Assembly: GCA_016794505.1 (NCBI GenBank)
Contig: JAEUJZ010000023.1
Coordinates: 194,550 to 258,549 of the forward strand
Length of the DNA: 64,000 nucleotides
Origin: Myxococcales bacterium
GTDB lineage: Bacteria; Myxococcota_A; Polyangia; Palsa-1104; JAEUJZ01
Direction of reading: 5' to 3'
Shown: one piece after another, positions 38,403 through 46,886 of the stretch
Numbering within the stretch: the first letter of the stretch is position 1
Layout: each line of letters opens with the position of its first letter
The notes under the pieces: model-generated
Databases searched by the model: none
Seen by the model: the letters and a program-made list of their open reading frames with translations, nothing else
Told to the model about the DNA's origin: nothing
Position numbers and translations under genes: made by a program

Positions 38403-39946
38403 GTCGGCGCGCCCAAGACAGCAAGAGCAGGCGTCCGTTTCGTATGTGGTCGCTTGCGCTGCTTGCGCTGCTGCTGCTCACCAAGCCAGCGCAGGCGCAG
38501 GAACAGCGCTTCGACATTCAGGCGTGGCGGCCGGCACCCGGTCCGCGCGACCTGCTGATCCTGCCGCAGAGCCAGCCGCTGCGTCACCTGTCGGCGTCGC
38601 TGGGCGTGTACTTCAGTTTTTCGCTGGATCCGCTGGCCCTGTTCGCCGGACAGACCAAGCAGATCCAGATCGTCAAGAACCGCTTCGCCCTCGAATTCAT
38701 GGGCGCACTCGGCCTGGGCGACTGGTTCGAACTGGGCTTGGTGATGCCGGTCATCGTCGCGCAAAGCTCAGACAATCTGTCCGACATCGGTCAAGAGGGC
38801 CAGGTCCAGTCGGTGGCGCGTGGCGACTTGGCGATCATCGGCAAGGCTCCGATCATTCGTCGCCTGTCCTATGCCAAGGGCTTTGGCTTGGCGGCATCGC
38901 TGCGCGTCAACGCCCCAACCGGCGAGCAAGAGGCCTTCGCCAGCGACGGAGATTGGACGTTCAGCCCGACGCTGATCGGCGACTATCGCTTTAGCAATGG
39001 CACGCTGATCGCGCTGCAAGCAGGTGGCTACTATCGGCCGCTGCGCGAGTTTCAGGACAAGCTCTCGGGCTCGACGATCGTCGCTGCGGCCGGTATTGAG
39101 CTGCCCTTGGTTCGTCGCTGGGGCTTGACCACGCTGGGGGGCGGCTACGTCAACGTCAACCTATTTCACCTGCCTGAAAAAGCCGCCGATGTACCGGCTG
39201 AAGTCATGCTCGGCGTGCGCTGGTATAGCTCGATGGGCGTGACATTCACGACGGGCTTTAACTTCGGCGCCAACTGCGCCCTCGGCGTGCCGGCGATGCG
39301 CTTCTTTATCTCGGCCGTCTGGGTGCCCGGCTCGACGCGAGAAGCCGCGGCCATCGACGAATTTAAGAAGCCGCCCGATGATCCCGACGGCGACGGTATC
39401 GTCGGCGACAAAGACCTGTGCCCCGAGCACAAAGGCACGCCGGAAAACAACGGCTGCCCCGAGCTCGACACCGATCGCGACGGCATCATCGATCGCGTTG
39501 ACGAGTGCCCGAACTTGCCGGGGCGTCGCATGTACAACGGCTGCCCGCGCGTCTACACCAAGGCCAACAAGATCATGGTCCTTGAGCGTGTCCACTTCGC
39601 GACGGATCAGGACATCATCCTGCCCGAGTCGTTCTCGGTCCTTGAGGAAGTCGGCGAGATCATCCGCGCCCACCCCGAGTGGCAAGAGATCCTCATCGAA
39701 GGGCACTGCGACATTCGCGCCAGCGATGCATACAACCTGGACCTGTCGCAGCGGCGGGCCACGTCGGTGCAAAAGTTCTTACTGTCCCGCGGTATCGAGC
39801 CGCAACGCCTGCGAGCGCAAGGCTTTGGCCGCAGCCGACCCATCGCCGACAACACCACCGAAGAAGGGATGGCGTTGAATCGACGCGTGGAATTTACTAT
39901 CCTCAAAGTGGCCACGCCTGACGCTGTGCAAGCTCCGACCCCCTAG
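38399..39946 (+). CDS. traB: Outer-membrane exchange protein TraB (OmpA-like)
   Basis: Partner of TraA needed for outer-membrane exchange, thought to be a barrel that links TraA to the wall. Length 515 residues. The signal peptide ends in KPAQAQ (about 33). Residues about 35-320 are a predicted outer-membrane barrel. Residues about 325-385 carry thrombospondin type 3 repeats (DPDGDGIVGDKDLCPEHKG, DTDRDGIIDRVDECPN). Residues about 390-510 are an OmpA-type peptidoglycan-binding domain (VHFATDQDIIL, LIEGHCDIRA, NLDLSQRRATSVQKFL, GFGRSRPI, NRRVEF). The start ATG 38399 overlaps the traA stop by four bases. A GTG at 38393 is in frame. Confidence 0.92.
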   Translation: MSRRAQDSKSRRPFRMWSLALLALLLLTKPAQAQEQRFDIQAWRPAPGPRDLLILPQSQPLRHLSASLGVYFSFSLDPLALFAGQTKQIQIVKNRFALEFMGALGLGDWFELGLVMPVIVAQSSDNLSDIGQEGQVQSVARGDLAIIGKAPIIRRLSYAKGFGLAASLRVNAPTGEQEAFASDGDWTFSPTLIGDYRFSNGTLIALQAGGYYRPLREFQDKLSGSTIVAAAGIELPLVRRWGLTTLGGGYVNVNLFHLPEKAADVPAEVMLGVRWYSSMGVTFTTGFNFGANCALGVPAMRFFISAVWVPGSTREAAAIDEFKKPPDDPDGDGIVGDKDLCPEHKGTPENNGCPELDTDRDGIIDRVDECPNLPGRRMYNGCPRVYTKANKIMVLERVHFATDQDIILPESFSVLEEVGEIIRAHPEWQEILIEGHCDIRASDAYNLDLSQRRATSVQKFLLSRGIEPQRLRAQGFGRSRPIADNTTEEGMALNRRVEFTILKVATPDAVQAPTP

Positions 39947-39966
39947 GGGCCCCGCTAAGCCCTAGG
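39942..39966 (+). terminator. Hairpin at the traB stop codon
   Basis: CCTAGGG at 39942-39948 and CCCTAGG at 39960-39966 form a perfect seven-base stem with an 11-base loop; the traB stop codon lies inside the first arm. No U-run follows, so it may attenuate, protect the mRNA end, or be incidental. Confidence 0.35.
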
Positions 39967-39985
39967 AATCGTTGGACAGTCTGGA

Positions 39986-40001
39986 TCCCCAGCATTGGGG
40001 A
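39986..40001 (+). terminator. Second short hairpin after traB
   Basis: TCCCCA, GCAT loop, TGGGGA: a perfect six-base stem 45 bases before the lipoprotein start. No U-tract. It could contribute to transcript ending or processing between traB and the next gene. Confidence 0.3.
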
Positions 40002-40045
40002 CCCATTGCACCGCGCAGGGCGAGGCAATGGGAGGATAGCGAGAC

Positions 40046-41707
40046 ATGTCCAGGCGCACTGCGCCGGTTCTGGCCGTCACGATCTGTCTGGGGGCGCTCT
40101 CTGGCTGCTATCAGGGAGAGTGGCGCCTGGGTACCGAGGTTCCGGTGGCGTCGACGACCCGGCTGACGCCGACGCGCGACATCGAGCGCTGGGAACTACA
40201 GCAGTCGATGACGCCCAACGTCGTGCAGATCAAGGGAACCGTGACGCCGCGCTGCCGCTATGTGCTGTATGGCAGCAGTCGTCGCACGGACACCGGACAG
40301 TTCAAGCGCGTGGGCGGCGGCTACTGGACTGCGCTGGCCATCGTCACGGGAGCGACGGGCGGAGCGCTGGGCGGCTTCGGCGCATCCGGCTGGTTCTCGC
40401 AGCTTTATCCCGACTGGGGCAAGTCGGTGATGTACGGCACGGGAGGGGCGCTGGCGGCCGGTGGCTTGGCAGCCTGCATCTCGTCGATCGCTTCGCCCAG
40501 CAAGATTCGCTTGGCGCTGTGCGGCATCATGGTCGGCCTCGGTGGCTCGGTGCTGGTCGGCGCGGCGCTGTCGAACTACCCCAATACGGGCTCAAGCGGC
40601 GGCATGGCCGGCAACACGCTGTTTGATCAAAAGACGTTTCAGACCATGGCCATCGCAGGCGGTGCGCTCGTCGGTGCGGCCATCGTCTCGGGCCTGATCT
40701 CGGCCTCGTGGCGCGACTTCATCGAGCGCGAGCGCGTCGTCGATATCGAAAACGCCCAGACCTGGGATGCGCAGACCACCGAGCAGAACTGCGGCGGTCA
40801 GCGCTCGATCACCGGCAAAGTGGCCAACTTAGAGGTCACGGCAGAAAACCTGACCGAGGGCCTCGGCAGCGACGGATCGCCGATGCGCATCCGCGTCGCG
40901 ATGACCGGGCAGTCGATTCAGGCCGTGGATCTGCGCGGTCTGCGCAATGCCATCCCAAGCTGCGGCGATCTGCGCGTCCGCTTGGCGCCCGAGATCCTGT
41001 ACGACGACGCGGCGATGGTGGATGACTACATGCCGCCGATGCAGCCCGCGGAAGTAAACGCCATCAACCGTCCGATCCACGCCATCGTCATGCCGCGCGA
41101 GGGCATCGTCCTTGCTGGACCCCAGACGTCACGCAAGCCAACTGGCATCCGTTCGCCCGTGCCGGGAATCTCGCTGGACGTGCTGAACACGCTGGAAAAG
41201 CGCTGCCGCGGCGAGACGGGCGAGAGCACGACAAGCACCGCCTTGTCGAACGGCCATGGCGAGCGCAAGCCGAGCAAGACGCGTCCGCCGCGCGAGACGG
41301 TGCGCGAGCGCAGCCCCGAGCCTCCCAGCGAGAGCAGCGATCCGCCACGCACGACCACGGTCGAGCCTCCGACGGTGACGCAGCCAGCGCCCAGCCTGAC
41401 ACCGAGCCGCACGCCGCTCTCGCAGCCCGAGGTCAGCGAGTGTTCGGCCGAGTCACAGCAGGCCCGCTTTGCCGACTGCGAGCATCAGTGCGGTCGCGCT
41501 CTGGAGCTATCGACGTGCCTGTTCGACTTCCGCAAGTGCCACATCGCGGCCCGCGGATCGGCGCAGCCCCAAAAAGAGCGCGACGCCTGCGATCTGACCT
41601 GGGAACAGTGCCTGTTCAAAACCAACGTCGCCCCCGGATCGTGGCGACGCTGCGTCGACGGCTGCGTACAAGCCAACGAGCCCACCGCCTGCCACAGCAG
41701 CCGCTAA
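40046..41707 (+). CDS. Lipoprotein with Gly-rich membrane-like core, third gene of the tra locus
   Basis: Protein of 553 residues with lipobox LGALSGC (Cys21). Residues about 95-230 contain four Gly/Ala-rich hydrophobic segments ([59 protein letters not shown]). Residues 245-370 are a soluble, strand-rich part; residues 385-490 are Pro/Ser/Thr/Arg-rich and disordered. The last 70 residues carry eight cysteines in paired [26 protein letters not shown] motifs. The gene starts 100 bases after traB, past two hairpins, on the same strand. A link to outer-membrane exchange is inferred from position only. Confidence 0.65.
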   Translation: MSRRTAPVLAVTICLGALSGCYQGEWRLGTEVPVASTTRLTPTRDIERWELQQSMTPNVVQIKGTVTPRCRYVLYGSSRRTDTGQFKRVGGGYWTALAIVTGATGGALGGFGASGWFSQLYPDWGKSVMYGTGGALAAGGLAACISSIASPSKIRLALCGIMVGLGGSVLVGAALSNYPNTGSSGGMAGNTLFDQKTFQTMAIAGGALVGAAIVSGLISASWRDFIERERVVDIENAQTWDAQTTEQNCGGQRSITGKVANLEVTAENLTEGLGSDGSPMRIRVAMTGQSIQAVDLRGLRNAIPSCGDLRVRLAPEILYDDAAMVDDYMPPMQPAEVNAINRPIHAIVMPREGIVLAGPQTSRKPTGIRSPVPGISLDVLNTLEKRCRGETGESTTSTALSNGHGERKPSKTRPPRETVRERSPEPPSESSDPPRTTTVEPPTVTQPAPSLTPSRTPLSQPEVSECSAESQQARFADCEHQCGRALELSTCLFDFRKCHIAARGSAQPQKERDACDLTWEQCLFKTNVAPGSWRRCVDGCVQANEPTACHSSR

Positions 41708-43029
41708 GTCAGCGAGGGGGCGGCGAACACCAGCGAGACGTTGGTGCCGCCGAAGCCGAAGCTATTGGACAGCGCGGCGCGCAGCTGGGTCGAGCGCGCT
41801 TGGTTCGGCACATAGTCCAAGTCGCACTCGGGATCGGCGTTTTCCAAGTTGATCGTCGGGGGCAAGATGCCGTGCTGCAGCGCCAAGACGCAGAACGAGG
41901 CCTCGGCGCCGCCGGCTGCTCCAAGCAGGTGGCCGGTCATCGACTTGGTCGAAGACACCGCCAAGCGGCGTGCCTGGTCGGCAAAGACCGCCTTGATGGC
42001 CACGGTCTCGGCGATGTCGCCCTGCTTGGTCGATGTGCCGTGCGCGTTGATATAGCCGATGTCCTCGGGGCGGATGCCGTGCCGGTAGGCGTCGCGCAAG
42101 GCCATGCGCATGCAGCGCTGCGCGCCTTCCCCATCGGCAGGTGGCGAGGTCATGTGGTTGGCATCGGCCGACAGACCATAGCCAACAAGCTCGGCATAGA
42201 TCGTGGCGCCGCGACGCCGGGCCGACTCGCGCTCTTCCAGCAGCAGGACGCCCGAGCCTTCGCCCATGACAAAGCCATCGCGCTCGCGATCAAATGGGCG
42301 CGATGCGCGAGTCGGCTCGTCGTTGCGCGTGCTGAGCGCTCGCATGGCGTTGAAGCCACCGATGCCCAGCGGCGTCACCGTGGCTTCCGTGCCGCCGGCC
42401 AGCATGACATCGGCATCGCCGCGCTGGATCGTACGGGCTGCTTCGCCGATGGCGTGCGCGCCGCTGGAACAGGCAGACACATGGCTCAAGTTGGGGCCTT
42501 TGTATCCCGAGCGCAGCGAGATCACACCCGGAGCCATATTGACGATGATCTGCGGCACAAAGTACGGCGACATGCGCCCCGGCCCTTTGCTGAGCAGGGT
42601 GGTGTGCGAGCTCTCGATATGCGTGACTCCGCCGAGGCCCGCCCCGATGTACACGCCAATGCGATCGCAGGGATAGCTGCCGTCTTCGCGCACGCCCATA
42701 TCCAGCGGATGTCCCGGCACAAACGGACCTGGAGGATCCGCGGGCGCTGGCGAGATCTTGAGGCCCGCGTGCGTGACCGCTTCCTTTGCTGCGTATACGG
42801 CATAGATGACAAACGGGTCTAAGTGCTTGGCTTCTCGTTTGTCGATGAACGTAGTGGGGTCAAGGCCCTTGACCTCCCCCGCGAAGCGCGTTGCAAACTG
42901 GCTGGTGTCAAAGCGAGTGATGGGACCAATGCCGCTCTGCCCGGCGATCAGGGCCTGCCACGTCGCATCTCGACCCAGACCCAGCGGCGTACACAGGCCA
43001 ATCCCCGTTACCACAACACGTCTTTGCAT
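41704..43029 (-). CDS. fabF: Beta-ketoacyl-ACP synthase II
   Basis: Condensing enzyme of fatty-acid elongation that joins malonyl-ACP to an acyl-enzyme. The active-site Cys lies in [10 protein letters not shown] (about 187), and the two histidines in [11 protein letters not shown] and [13 protein letters not shown]. The N terminus [17 protein letters not shown] is typical. An insertion of about 25 Pro-rich residues near 90-115 ([15 protein letters not shown]) lengthens it to 441. It stands alone without acpP or fabG nearby, so participation in a specialised lipid pathway is possible. ATG 43029 overlaps the divergent gene's ATG in a CATG; GTG 43053 is the alternative. Confidence 0.9.
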   Translation of the reverse strand: MQRRVVVTGIGLCTPLGLGRDATWQALIAGQSGIGPITRFDTSQFATRFAGEVKGLDPTTFIDKREAKHLDPFVIYAVYAAKEAVTHAGLKISPAPADPPGPFVPGHPLDMGVREDGSYPCDRIGVYIGAGLGGVTHIESSHTTLLSKGPGRMSPYFVPQIIVNMAPGVISLRSGYKGPNLSHVSACSSGAHAIGEAARTIQRGDADVMLAGGTEATVTPLGIGGFNAMRALSTRNDEPTRASRPFDRERDGFVMGEGSGVLLLEERESARRRGATIYAELVGYGLSADANHMTSPPADGEGAQRCMRMALRDAYRHGIRPEDIGYINAHGTSTKQGDIAETVAIKAVFADQARRLAVSSTKSMTGHLLGAAGGAEASFCVLALQHGILPPTINLENADPECDLDYVPNQARSTQLRAALSNSFGFGGTNVSLVFAAPSLT

Positions 43030-44611
43030 GGCGTTGCGATGTAGCACACTCACGATCTTCTGGGCAGCCCGCTTGTGGCTGTGCGGCGCATTGTCGGCAT
43101 GGCTTGTCCTCGTGTGCGCGACCGTGGCACGGGGGCAGACGCGCGCCTCGCTGGCACAGGTCCAAGCCGGCCGCGAGACCGATGTGGTTCTGCCGCTTGG
43201 CGACGAGGTGCCATGGTTTGGTCCACCCGTCGCGGCAGTGACCCTGGATGTGTTCCTGCCGTTTGGCCATCGCGCAACCGGCGCGGAACTGGCGCGCTAT
43301 TTTTCACTGCTGGAAGAACACGAAGACCTTCGCCTGCGCGTTCACCCAGTCCTTGGCAGCGACGTGGCCGAGCGGGGAGCCGAGCTTCTACTTTCGGCCT
43401 TCCAGCTAGCCGGGCACGACGCGGCGCGCTTCTTGATCACCGTGGCTGAGCACCCAGACTGGCTGACCGACTGGCCCATGTTTCGCGGCAGCCCGGAAGC
43501 CAGCGCGCAGCTCGGCAGCGATCGACGACGCGACGGCGATCTGAGCCTGTTTGCTGCGGCGCGCGAGCAGGGGATCGATGTCGCCCAGCTTCGTCTGCAG
43601 CTTACGAGCCGACGACAGAAAGAAACCGCCCTGCTTTTGTGGCAGCGCATCCGGTCTTCCGTGCGAACGCCGCCCGAGGTGTGGATCAACGGTCGCCGCC
43701 TGCGCAGTCCCATCAGCGACAGCGCGCTGCGCGAAGAGCTAGAGCGTCAGCGTCGTCGCGCGTATCAGCTAGTGCGCAGTGGCACGCCGCTGCGAGCGCT
43801 TTATGACGAGCTGGTGAAGACCGTCGATACCAGCGAGCCGATCCCGGCGGCAAGTCCCTCGTCGACGTCGCGCTGGGCAGCGGGGCGCTTGCTGTCGCTG
43901 CGTTCCAGCGTGCCGGCGGCCTTGCCGGTTCCTCCGCGCGCTGCGCTGCAGCCGACGGGTTTCGAGCTAAGCGACATGCCGCTTCGCGGACCGCGCGTGT
44001 CTCCGGTGACCTTGGTGCTGGTGGGCAGTCTTGAAAGCGGTCCCGTCTGCGAGCTAGCGCGCGAGGTGCGCGACACCTTGCGCCCCTTTGGCGAGGCCGT
44101 GCGCTTTGCCTATCTGCCGGCTCCCAACGGTCCGCTGTTTTCGCCGTTGTCGTCGGTTTCTGCTGGCTCTACGCCGTTTTCATATGCCGAACGAACGAGC
44201 CGCGTGCCCTTGATTCTGACGGCGCTGGCCTTGGATCACAGCCCGGCATTTTTTCGCACGTACGACGCGATCATCGATCTGATGCGCCGTCGTTTCATGC
44301 TGAGCTACGTCGAGTTCTCGCAGAGCATCTTGAACCAGCGCGTCGACTTCGATCGCTTGGAAGAAAACAGCCGCAGCGAGCGAATGCGGGCGCACATGGC
44401 GCGGACGCAGCGCGATGCGCGGGCGCTGGGGGCAACCAGCTTGCCGGCGCTGTTTATTAACAGCCGCTTGGTGTCGCTGACCGGCGGCCCCGGCGGTCTG
44501 GGCAGCGGCAGCGTCGCGGTACGCAGCGAACAGCTGACCCGTCTGATCGAAGCCGAGCTTCGCCGCGGAGCACTGGAAAAGCTAAGGAACCGACGGCGGC
44601 CAAGCCCATAG
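43028..44611 (+). CDS. Periplasmic protein with two DsbA-like domains lacking CXXC
   Basis: Protein of 527 residues with a signal peptide (about 1-37, ending VARG). Two thioredoxin/DsbA-like modules are suggested. In the first (about 55-240), [14 protein letters not shown] occupies the usual strand and active-site position, and [12 protein letters not shown] corresponds to the cis-Pro and strand region. In the second (about 315-500), [17 protein letters not shown] and later [19 protein letters not shown] correspond to the same elements. Neither has a CXXC, so a redox role is unlikely; a binding or chaperone role is possible. The ATG at 43028 lies opposite the fabF start. Confidence 0.55.
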   Translation: MALRCSTLTIFWAARLWLCGALSAWLVLVCATVARGQTRASLAQVQAGRETDVVLPLGDEVPWFGPPVAAVTLDVFLPFGHRATGAELARYFSLLEEHEDLRLRVHPVLGSDVAERGAELLLSAFQLAGHDAARFLITVAEHPDWLTDWPMFRGSPEASAQLGSDRRRDGDLSLFAAAREQGIDVAQLRLQLTSRRQKETALLLWQRIRSSVRTPPEVWINGRRLRSPISDSALREELERQRRRAYQLVRSGTPLRALYDELVKTVDTSEPIPAASPSSTSRWAAGRLLSLRSSVPAALPVPPRAALQPTGFELSDMPLRGPRVSPVTLVLVGSLESGPVCELAREVRDTLRPFGEAVRFAYLPAPNGPLFSPLSSVSAGSTPFSYAERTSRVPLILTALALDHSPAFFRTYDAIIDLMRRRFMLSYVEFSQSILNQRVDFDRLEENSRSERMRAHMARTQRDARALGATSLPALFINSRLVSLTGGPGGLGSGSVAVRSEQLTRLIEAELRRGALEKLRNRRRPSP

Positions 44612-44618
44612 CGCCCGA

Positions 44619-46205
44619 TTACAGCGGCACCGTAACGTAATAGCTGTACTGGCCGCGCACGACGAGCATGACGGTGTCGTTGCCGGGTCGAATCTCGCCA
44701 AGGGCAGCGGCAAAGTCGCGCGCGTTCTTGATCGTGCGGGCCCCGATCTGCAGGATGGCGTCGCCGGGCTGAAAGCCGATGCGATCGGCGATGCCGCCGG
44801 GCAGGACGCGACGCACCAGCACGGCGCGCCCTTCGGCGTCGGTCACGTCCAGACCCAGGCGGCGCTGCGCGCGAACCGACTGTTCTTTGGGATCCAGCGG
44901 TGCAGCCTGCAGTCGCAGATCGCCACGCTGCAGACGCAGGCGAACCTCTTCCCCGGCTAGGATGCGCCCTACGCGATCCCAGAACGCCTCGACCGAGTGG
45001 GTATTGTCCTCGTTGATGCCCGAGATGACATCGCCGCGCTGCAAGCCAGCCCGCTCGGCCGGGCTGCCGCTTTCGACTTCAGCGACGACGACCCCGACGG
45101 CGCGACGGCCCTGTCGCAAGGCGCCGGGCCGAATCCCCAGCCAGCCATAGCGCACGCGTCCGAACTGCAAAAGATCGTTCACGATGGTGCGGGCGCGATC
45201 GATGGGAATGGCAAAGCCGATGCCCGGTCCGCCCGAGTGAACCGCGGTGTTGATGCCGACAAGCTCGCCGTGGATATTGAGCAGCGGTCCGCCCGAGTTA
45301 CCGGGGTTGATCTGTGCATCGGTCTGGATGAAGTCTTCGTACGTTCGGCTCTTGGCGCGCACGACACGATGCAGGGCCGAGATCACGCCCGAGGTCACGG
45401 TATGCGAGAGCCCAAACGGGTTGCCAATTGCGATGACCGTCTCGCCAATCATCAGGTCAGCCGCCGTGCCCAAGCGCAGCGCCGGTAGCTCGCGGCCTTG
45501 TGTCTCGACTTTCAGCACCGCGAGATCGAAGGACTGGTCGGCTCCGATGAGCGTTGCCGGTAGCTCGCGTCCGTCGGCCAGTTGAACCCGAATACGGGCC
45601 GCACCCGCGACAACGTGCTCGTTGGTGATGACCAAGCCGTGCGCCTCGACGATGACACCTGAACCGAGCGAGGTCCGCCCGTTGTCTTCGCTGTCTTCTT
45701 CCAGGCCGAAGAAGCCAAACGGGTTGTACTGCGGTCGCTGCTCAGTGAGGATCGACACGACCGAAGGAGCCGCCCGATGCACGGCATCGACGACGGGGGT
45801 GCGACGGCTCTGCTGCGCGGCCGTCAGGGTGCCGGGAAGCGCGGCGGCATCGACCACATCCCCCTGCGTCGCCGGTCCACCGATGGTCAGTGGGGAAGCA
45901 GCCGCGCCATCACGGATCGACGCAGGCGGCGGAATGGCTGCACCGGCAAGCGGCGAGGCAGTCGACGCGCTCGACGGCGGAAGCTGGGTCGGACGCTCAG
46001 CCGGTGGCGCGGCAGGCCGTGCCGATCCCTCTGCCGGTGAGGGAACCGCGGGACGAACGGCCGCTTGACGCTTGCAGCCCGCGCTCACCCAAAGTGCGAT
46101 GAACGCGGTCAAGAACAGTCCACAGCGGACAACAACTGGGCCGGTGCCAAGAAACGCATGCCAGCGACGGGTACGCATGCTGAAACCGTGTGTCATGCGC
46201 GGCAT
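44619..46205 (-). CDS. HtrA/DegP-type serine protease lipoprotein with two PDZ domains
   Basis: Periplasmic protease of 528 residues for damaged-protein handling. The N terminus ends in LWVSAGC, a lipobox, so the enzyme is probably membrane-anchored. About 90 residues of Pro/Ala-rich linker precede the trypsin-like domain. The triad is His in ITNEHVVAG (about 196), Asp in SFDLAVLKV (about 226) and Ser in NPGNSGGPLL (about 303). PDZ 1 (about 335-420, GVVVAEVESGSPAERAGLQ) and PDZ 2 (about 440-528, RRVLPGGIADRIGFQPGDAI) follow. ATG 46205 is used; ATG 46178 gives a tighter signal peptide. No RseA-like regulator is adjacent. Confidence 0.88.
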   Translation of the reverse strand: MPRMTHGFSMRTRRWHAFLGTGPVVVRCGLFLTAFIALWVSAGCKRQAAVRPAVPSPAEGSARPAAPPAERPTQLPPSSASTASPLAGAAIPPPASIRDGAAASPLTIGGPATQGDVVDAAALPGTLTAAQQSRRTPVVDAVHRAAPSVVSILTEQRPQYNPFGFFGLEEDSEDNGRTSLGSGVIVEAHGLVITNEHVVAGAARIRVQLADGRELPATLIGADQSFDLAVLKVETQGRELPALRLGTAADLMIGETVIAIGNPFGLSHTVTSGVISALHRVVRAKSRTYEDFIQTDAQINPGNSGGPLLNIHGELVGINTAVHSGGPGIGFAIPIDRARTIVNDLLQFGRVRYGWLGIRPGALRQGRRAVGVVVAEVESGSPAERAGLQRGDVISGINEDNTHSVEAFWDRVGRILAGEEVRLRLQRGDLRLQAAPLDPKEQSVRAQRRLGLDVTDAEGRAVLVRRVLPGGIADRIGFQPGDAILQIGARTIKNARDFAAALGEIRPGNDTVMLVVRGQYSYYVTVPL

Positions 46206-46228
46206 GAAGTCAAGACGGCTGGCCCTAC

Positions 46229-46618
46229 TCAGCCATCTGAGCAGTCGAGAAAAAAGCCACAGCGTGGACAGCGCAGCTTGCAGCCGCGATCGACCATATC
46301 CGCGCTGCAGCCAGGGCAGGTCCGATGCGCCCGTTCAAACAGGTCTGCCACAGGTGGTCGCTGTTCCTTCGTTGTCGCCGATGTGTTCACTGTGCCTGCT
46401 GCGATTGGCGCTGCGATCGGGCGGTTCGGTTCCTGCTTGTGAACTCGCTCGGCGAGCTTGCGCCTTTTCGCGCCGGACGACGAACGCGTGGTGCGCTGGA
46501 TCAAGCGCTGCACCGACTGCAGGCCTTGCTGAGCTGGCACAGACGGCAGCGAGCCTACAGTTCTCGTCGAGGCAGCAAAAGGAAGAGCGGACGCGATGCG
46601 TGGACGAAGCGAGGACAT
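46229..46618 (-). CDS. Small zinc-ribbon protein
   Basis: Protein of 129 residues. Residues 1-95 are basic and low-complexity (QRLIQRTTRSSSGAKRRKL). The last 30 residues form a four-Cys zinc ribbon, CPGCSADMVDRGCKLRCPRC then GFFLDCSDG, similar to the transcription-factor or archaeal-ribbon style seen in many bacterial small proteins. ATG 46618 is used. It is upstream of the HtrA gene on the same strand (23 bases) and divergent from the receiver-kinase gene, with a repeat-bearing spacer between. Confidence 0.55.
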   Translation of the reverse strand: MSSLRPRIASALPFAASTRTVGSLPSVPAQQGLQSVQRLIQRTTRSSSGAKRRKLAERVHKQEPNRPIAAPIAAGTVNTSATTKEQRPPVADLFERAHRTCPGCSADMVDRGCKLRCPRCGFFLDCSDG

Positions 46619-46641
46619 GATCAAGCCTCCAGTGGAACGAC

Positions 46642-46718
46642 GCGGGCCAAACACGCGGGCCAAACCATCGGCAAATCAGCGGGCCAAACCATCGGCAAAC
46701 CATCGGCAAACCATCCGA
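46642..46718. repeat. Short direct repeats upstream of the receiver-kinase gene
   Basis: GCGGGCCAAAC occurs at 46642-46652, 46655-46665 and 46679-46689, and CATCGGCAAA at 46666-46675, 46690-46699 and 46701-46710. Spacing is irregular. The cluster lies in the divergent spacer and could be an operator array or simple slippage expansion. Confidence 0.7.
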
Positions 46719-46886
46719 TCGAAGGGCGGCAGCCTAGCACGCCGCACGTCCGCGCAAGGCCGGCTCGCTCTCGCAATTCGTGCCGTTGCAAAAGACCTCG
46801 CGGTGTACAATCGAAAGACCACGACTGCGTCTTGCGGACCCGTCGCTGGGGGGCCTCAGTTTGAATCAGGTGATGGCGCTTCACGC

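Noticed and set aside
37783..38994. 403-codon plus-strand frame
   Set aside because: Out-of-frame shadow spanning traA and traB, both with clear domains.
41440..42822. 460-codon plus-strand frame
   Set aside because: Antisense to fabF; His/Arg/Gln-rich product without domains.
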